Below, piece by piece: positions 5,024 through 6,839 of a stretch of 6,839 nucleotides of DNA; position 1 is the first letter of the stretch, and each line of letters begins with the position of its first letter. The notes under the pieces were generated by a model. It ran no database searches. It worked only from the letters and a program-made list of their open reading frames with translations, and was not told the DNA's origin. Made by a program: the position numbers and the translations under genes. Source of the DNA: Rudanella sp. GTDB lineage: Bacteria; Bacteroidota; Bacteroidia; Cytophagales; Spirosomataceae. The stretch covers positions 1-6,839 of the forward strand of contig JAJAYX010000475.1 in NCBI GenBank assembly GCA_026785985.1, in the 5' to 3' direction.

Positions 5024-6839
5024 ATGCGTACAGCTACCCAAAAAGAAGCTGGATCGGTGGCATTGCCATTGATTCATCAGTACGTTGAGCAGACGACCCA
5101 AAATTACCCCGACAATGTAGCGGTGGTCTTTGGGAATCAGTCGCTTACCTACACTGAACTGAACCGTCGGGCTGATCAGTTAGCCCGACTCATCAACCAT
5201 CATGCAGCCAAATCGGAGCGTGTTGGCATCAGCACTACCCGGAGTATCGAAATGGTCGTTTCGGTGCTGGCCATCCTAAAAGCAGGTAAAGCCTACCTCC
5301 CACTCGACCCGGCATATCCGAAATCGAGACTGGTGCAAATGCAGGCCGATGCTGATTTGACTCTTTGCCTGTCCACTACTGTAGATGCCCCTCTGTTTAG
5401 TGAATTGGGCTTGCTCGTGATCGACCCCAATTCGGAGGAGGCCGTGCCGGACTCGGAACCTGTTCGCCAATCCGAAACGGCGTATGTGCTGTATACCTCT
5501 GGCTCAACAGGTACACCAAAGGGCGTTTTGAACAGCCATGCGGGCTTGTCGAACTTCATTCAGTGGCAAATGGCTCACTCCTCGGCAAAGCCGGGCCTGA
5601 AAACCATTCAGTTTTGCCACCTCAGCTTCGATGGGTCATTCCCGGAGTTGTTCATTCCCTTGTCGACGGGTGGCACGCTCTATCTGATGACCGAATCGCA
5701 ACGCCTGGAAGCCAGTCAGTTACTGCATTTTTTGATTGATAATGGCATTAACCGGGCGTTTTTGCCCTTTGTCGCTGTCCAATACCTTGCCGAAGCCGCC
5801 CAGGCGGAAAGGCTTTTCCCCGAAACGCTGGTTGAATTGGTGACGGGGGGAGAGGCCCTTAAAATCACGGAACCTATTGCCCGTTTTTTTGCTGCCTTAC
5901 CCGGTTGCACGCTCATGAATGCCTACGGCCCCACCGAGGCCAGTGTGTGGATGGCCGAAAATAAACTGACGGGCGATTCGTCGGCATGGCCAACCTTGCC
6001 CCAAATTGGGCGACCCATTGGCAACACCGATTTACTGGTTCTCGACGACTCTGGTAATAAACGGCCCGTTGGTGAAGTAGGCGAACTGTGCATAGCCGGC
6101 GCTTGCCTGGCACAGGGCTACCTGAACCGCCCCGAACTAACCGCCGAAAAGTTTATCGACTGGACAAATGCCGGGGGTGACACCATCCGAATTTACCGCA
6201 CCGGCGATTTAGGCCAGTATCTGCCTGATGGCGTGGTGGCCTTTGCCGGGCGCAAAGACGATCAAGTCAAGATTCGGGGAAACCGGGTGGAGTTGGGCGA
6301 AATTGAAGTGGCTCTGACCCGGCAAGCGGGTGTTCGGCAGGCTGTGGTAGTAGCCCGCGAGGATGTTCCGGGCCTGAAACGCCTGGTTGCCTACGTAGTG
6401 CCCGACTCGGCTACTACGGCTCTCGACCTGAACGAAATTCGCCGGACGCTAACCACGCAACTGCCCGATTTTATGTGGCCCGCCCAGTTTGTGGTCATCA
6501 ATGAAATTCCCCAAACCACCGCCGGGAAAGTCGACAAAAAACGATTGCCCACCCCTGCCATCCAACGTCCCGATCTGACGGTGTTATATCGCAAACCCGG
6601 CACCCCGCTCGAACAAACCGTGAGCAACCTTTGGGCCGACCTTCTCCAACTGGATCGGGTGGGAACCGACGACAACTTTTTTGAACTGGGCGGCAACTCG
6701 CTGCTGGCTCAAAAAACGGTGGCGGCTCTTCGCCAACAGCACGGGCTCGAACTACCCATCACCAAACTGTATCAGCACCCCACGGTGGCGGGGGTGGCGA
6801 ATTACCTCACCCCCTGCCCCTCTCCTACTGAGAGGGGAG
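5024..6839 (+). CDS. Non-ribosomal peptide synthetase, adenylation and carrier domains (3' partial)
   Basis: The 605 visible residues form a loading-type module with no condensation domain in front. The adenylation domain activates an amino acid with ATP and loads it on the carrier. Its core motifs are all present: LTYTEL (A1), LKAGKAYLPLDP (A2), YTSGSTGTPKG (157-167, A3), FDGS (202-205, A4), NAYGPTE (299-305, A5), GELCIAG (A6), YRTGDL (391-396, A7), GRKDDQVKIRG (A8) and AGKVDK with catalytic K502 (A10). The carrier domain has FFELGGNS with the phosphopantetheine attachment serine S559 and ends near L595. Alignment by eye to GrsA gives the pocket residues D, G, P, F, V, G, A, V, W, K. The Asp at the first position (D203) and the Lys suit an alpha-amino acid; I do not recognise the residue specified. 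The start is the first ATG after an in-frame TGA. The frame is open at the window end, so more domains may follow. Confidence 0.96.
   Translation, partial: MRTATQKEAGSVALPLIHQYVEQTTQNYPDNVAVVFGNQSLTYTELNRRADQLARLINHHAAKSERVGISTTRSIEMVVSVLAILKAGKAYLPLDPAYPKSRLVQMQADADLTLCLSTTVDAPLFSELGLLVIDPNSEEAVPDSEPVRQSETAYVLYTSGSTGTPKGVLNSHAGLSNFIQWQMAHSSAKPGLKTIQFCHLSFDGSFPELFIPLSTGGTLYLMTESQRLEASQLLHFLIDNGINRAFLPFVAVQYLAEAAQAERLFPETLVELVTGGEALKITEPIARFFAALPGCTLMNAYGPTEASVWMAENKLTGDSSAWPTLPQIGRPIGNTDLLVLDDSGNKRPVGEVGELCIAGACLAQGYLNRPELTAEKFIDWTNAGGDTIRIYRTGDLGQYLPDGVVAFAGRKDDQVKIRGNRVELGEIEVALTRQAGVRQAVVVAREDVPGLKRLVAYVVPDSATTALDLNEIRRTLTTQLPDFMWPAQFVVINEIPQTTAGKVDKKRLPTPAIQRPDLTVLYRKPGTPLEQTVSNLWADLLQLDRVGTDDNFFELGGNSLLAQKTVAALRQQHGLELPITKLYQHPTVAGVANYLTPCPSPTERG
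6806..6839. repeat. GC-rich palindromic repeat read in frame after the carrier domain
   Basis: Bases 6817-6824 (CCCCTCTC) and 6830-6837 (GAGAGGGG) form a perfect 8-bp inverted repeat around the loop CTACT. It is preceded by CTCACCCCCTG, which resembles the flank of short palindromic repeats found in many copies in Bacteroidota and other genomes. In the synthetase frame it encodes LTPCPSPTERG, a low-complexity peptide of the kind such repeats produce when translated. The palindrome is certain; membership of a dispersed family is an inference from memory of similar sequences. The element may continue beyond the window edge. Confidence 0.7.

Noticed and set aside
4712..5101. 129-codon minus-strand frame across the co-polymerase/synthetase junction
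   Set aside because: It is antisense to two real genes, and its Arg/Pro/Gly-rich translation resembles no family.
5024..6839. Possible frameshift in the synthetase gene
   Set aside because: Reading codon by codon gave no stop, and all adenylation and carrier motifs appear in order in one frame; the gene simply runs past the window edge.

Overview
The window reads like chromosomal DNA of a Bacteroidota bacterium, most likely of the Cytophagales (Spirosoma/Larkinella/Fibrella-like). The clues are moderate GC, heavy use of CGG, GCC and CTG codons, few Shine-Dalgarno sequences, a signal peptide ending in the typical Ala|Gln cleavage site, and a TAnnTTTG-type -7 promoter element. The genus is an inference from style, not from a marker gene.

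Layout. Bases 1-65 hold the tail of a rightward gene of unknown function. It converges on a leftward cyclophilin-type peptidyl-prolyl isomerase (116-553), and an intrinsic terminator lies between them. Across a 98-base divergent spacer, the rightward part begins with a family 2 glycosyltransferase with membrane anchors (652-1827). After a 152-base gap comes a compact block: a half-length TolC-like outer-membrane protein with a signal peptide (1980-2774), then 1 base later a large Wzz/GumC-type polysaccharide co-polymerase (2776-4956). Its cytoplasmic tail resembles a tyrosine-kinase P-loop domain that has lost key residues. After 67 bases follows the start of a non-ribosomal peptide synthetase (5024 to the window end). 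It holds a complete adenylation domain and a carrier domain with the phosphopantetheine serine, and the reading frame is still open at the edge.

How the genes may work together. The glycosyltransferase, TolC-like protein and co-polymerase look like parts of an envelope or exopolysaccharide assembly and export locus. The glycosyltransferase would build the glycan, the co-polymerase would control chain length and bridge the periplasm, and the TolC-like protein would be the outer-membrane partner. No Wza-type export protein, Wzx flippase or Wzy polymerase is visible here. The adenylation-carrier protein could activate an amino acid that decorates the glycan, or could belong to a separate peptide pathway; the window does not decide between these.

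The points most worth a second look are the degenerate kinase-like domain, the single-repeat TolC protein coupled to it, the synthetase loading module next to polysaccharide genes, and a perfect GC-rich palindrome that is read in frame right after the carrier domain. No rRNA, tRNA, CRISPR array, transposase or integrase was seen.
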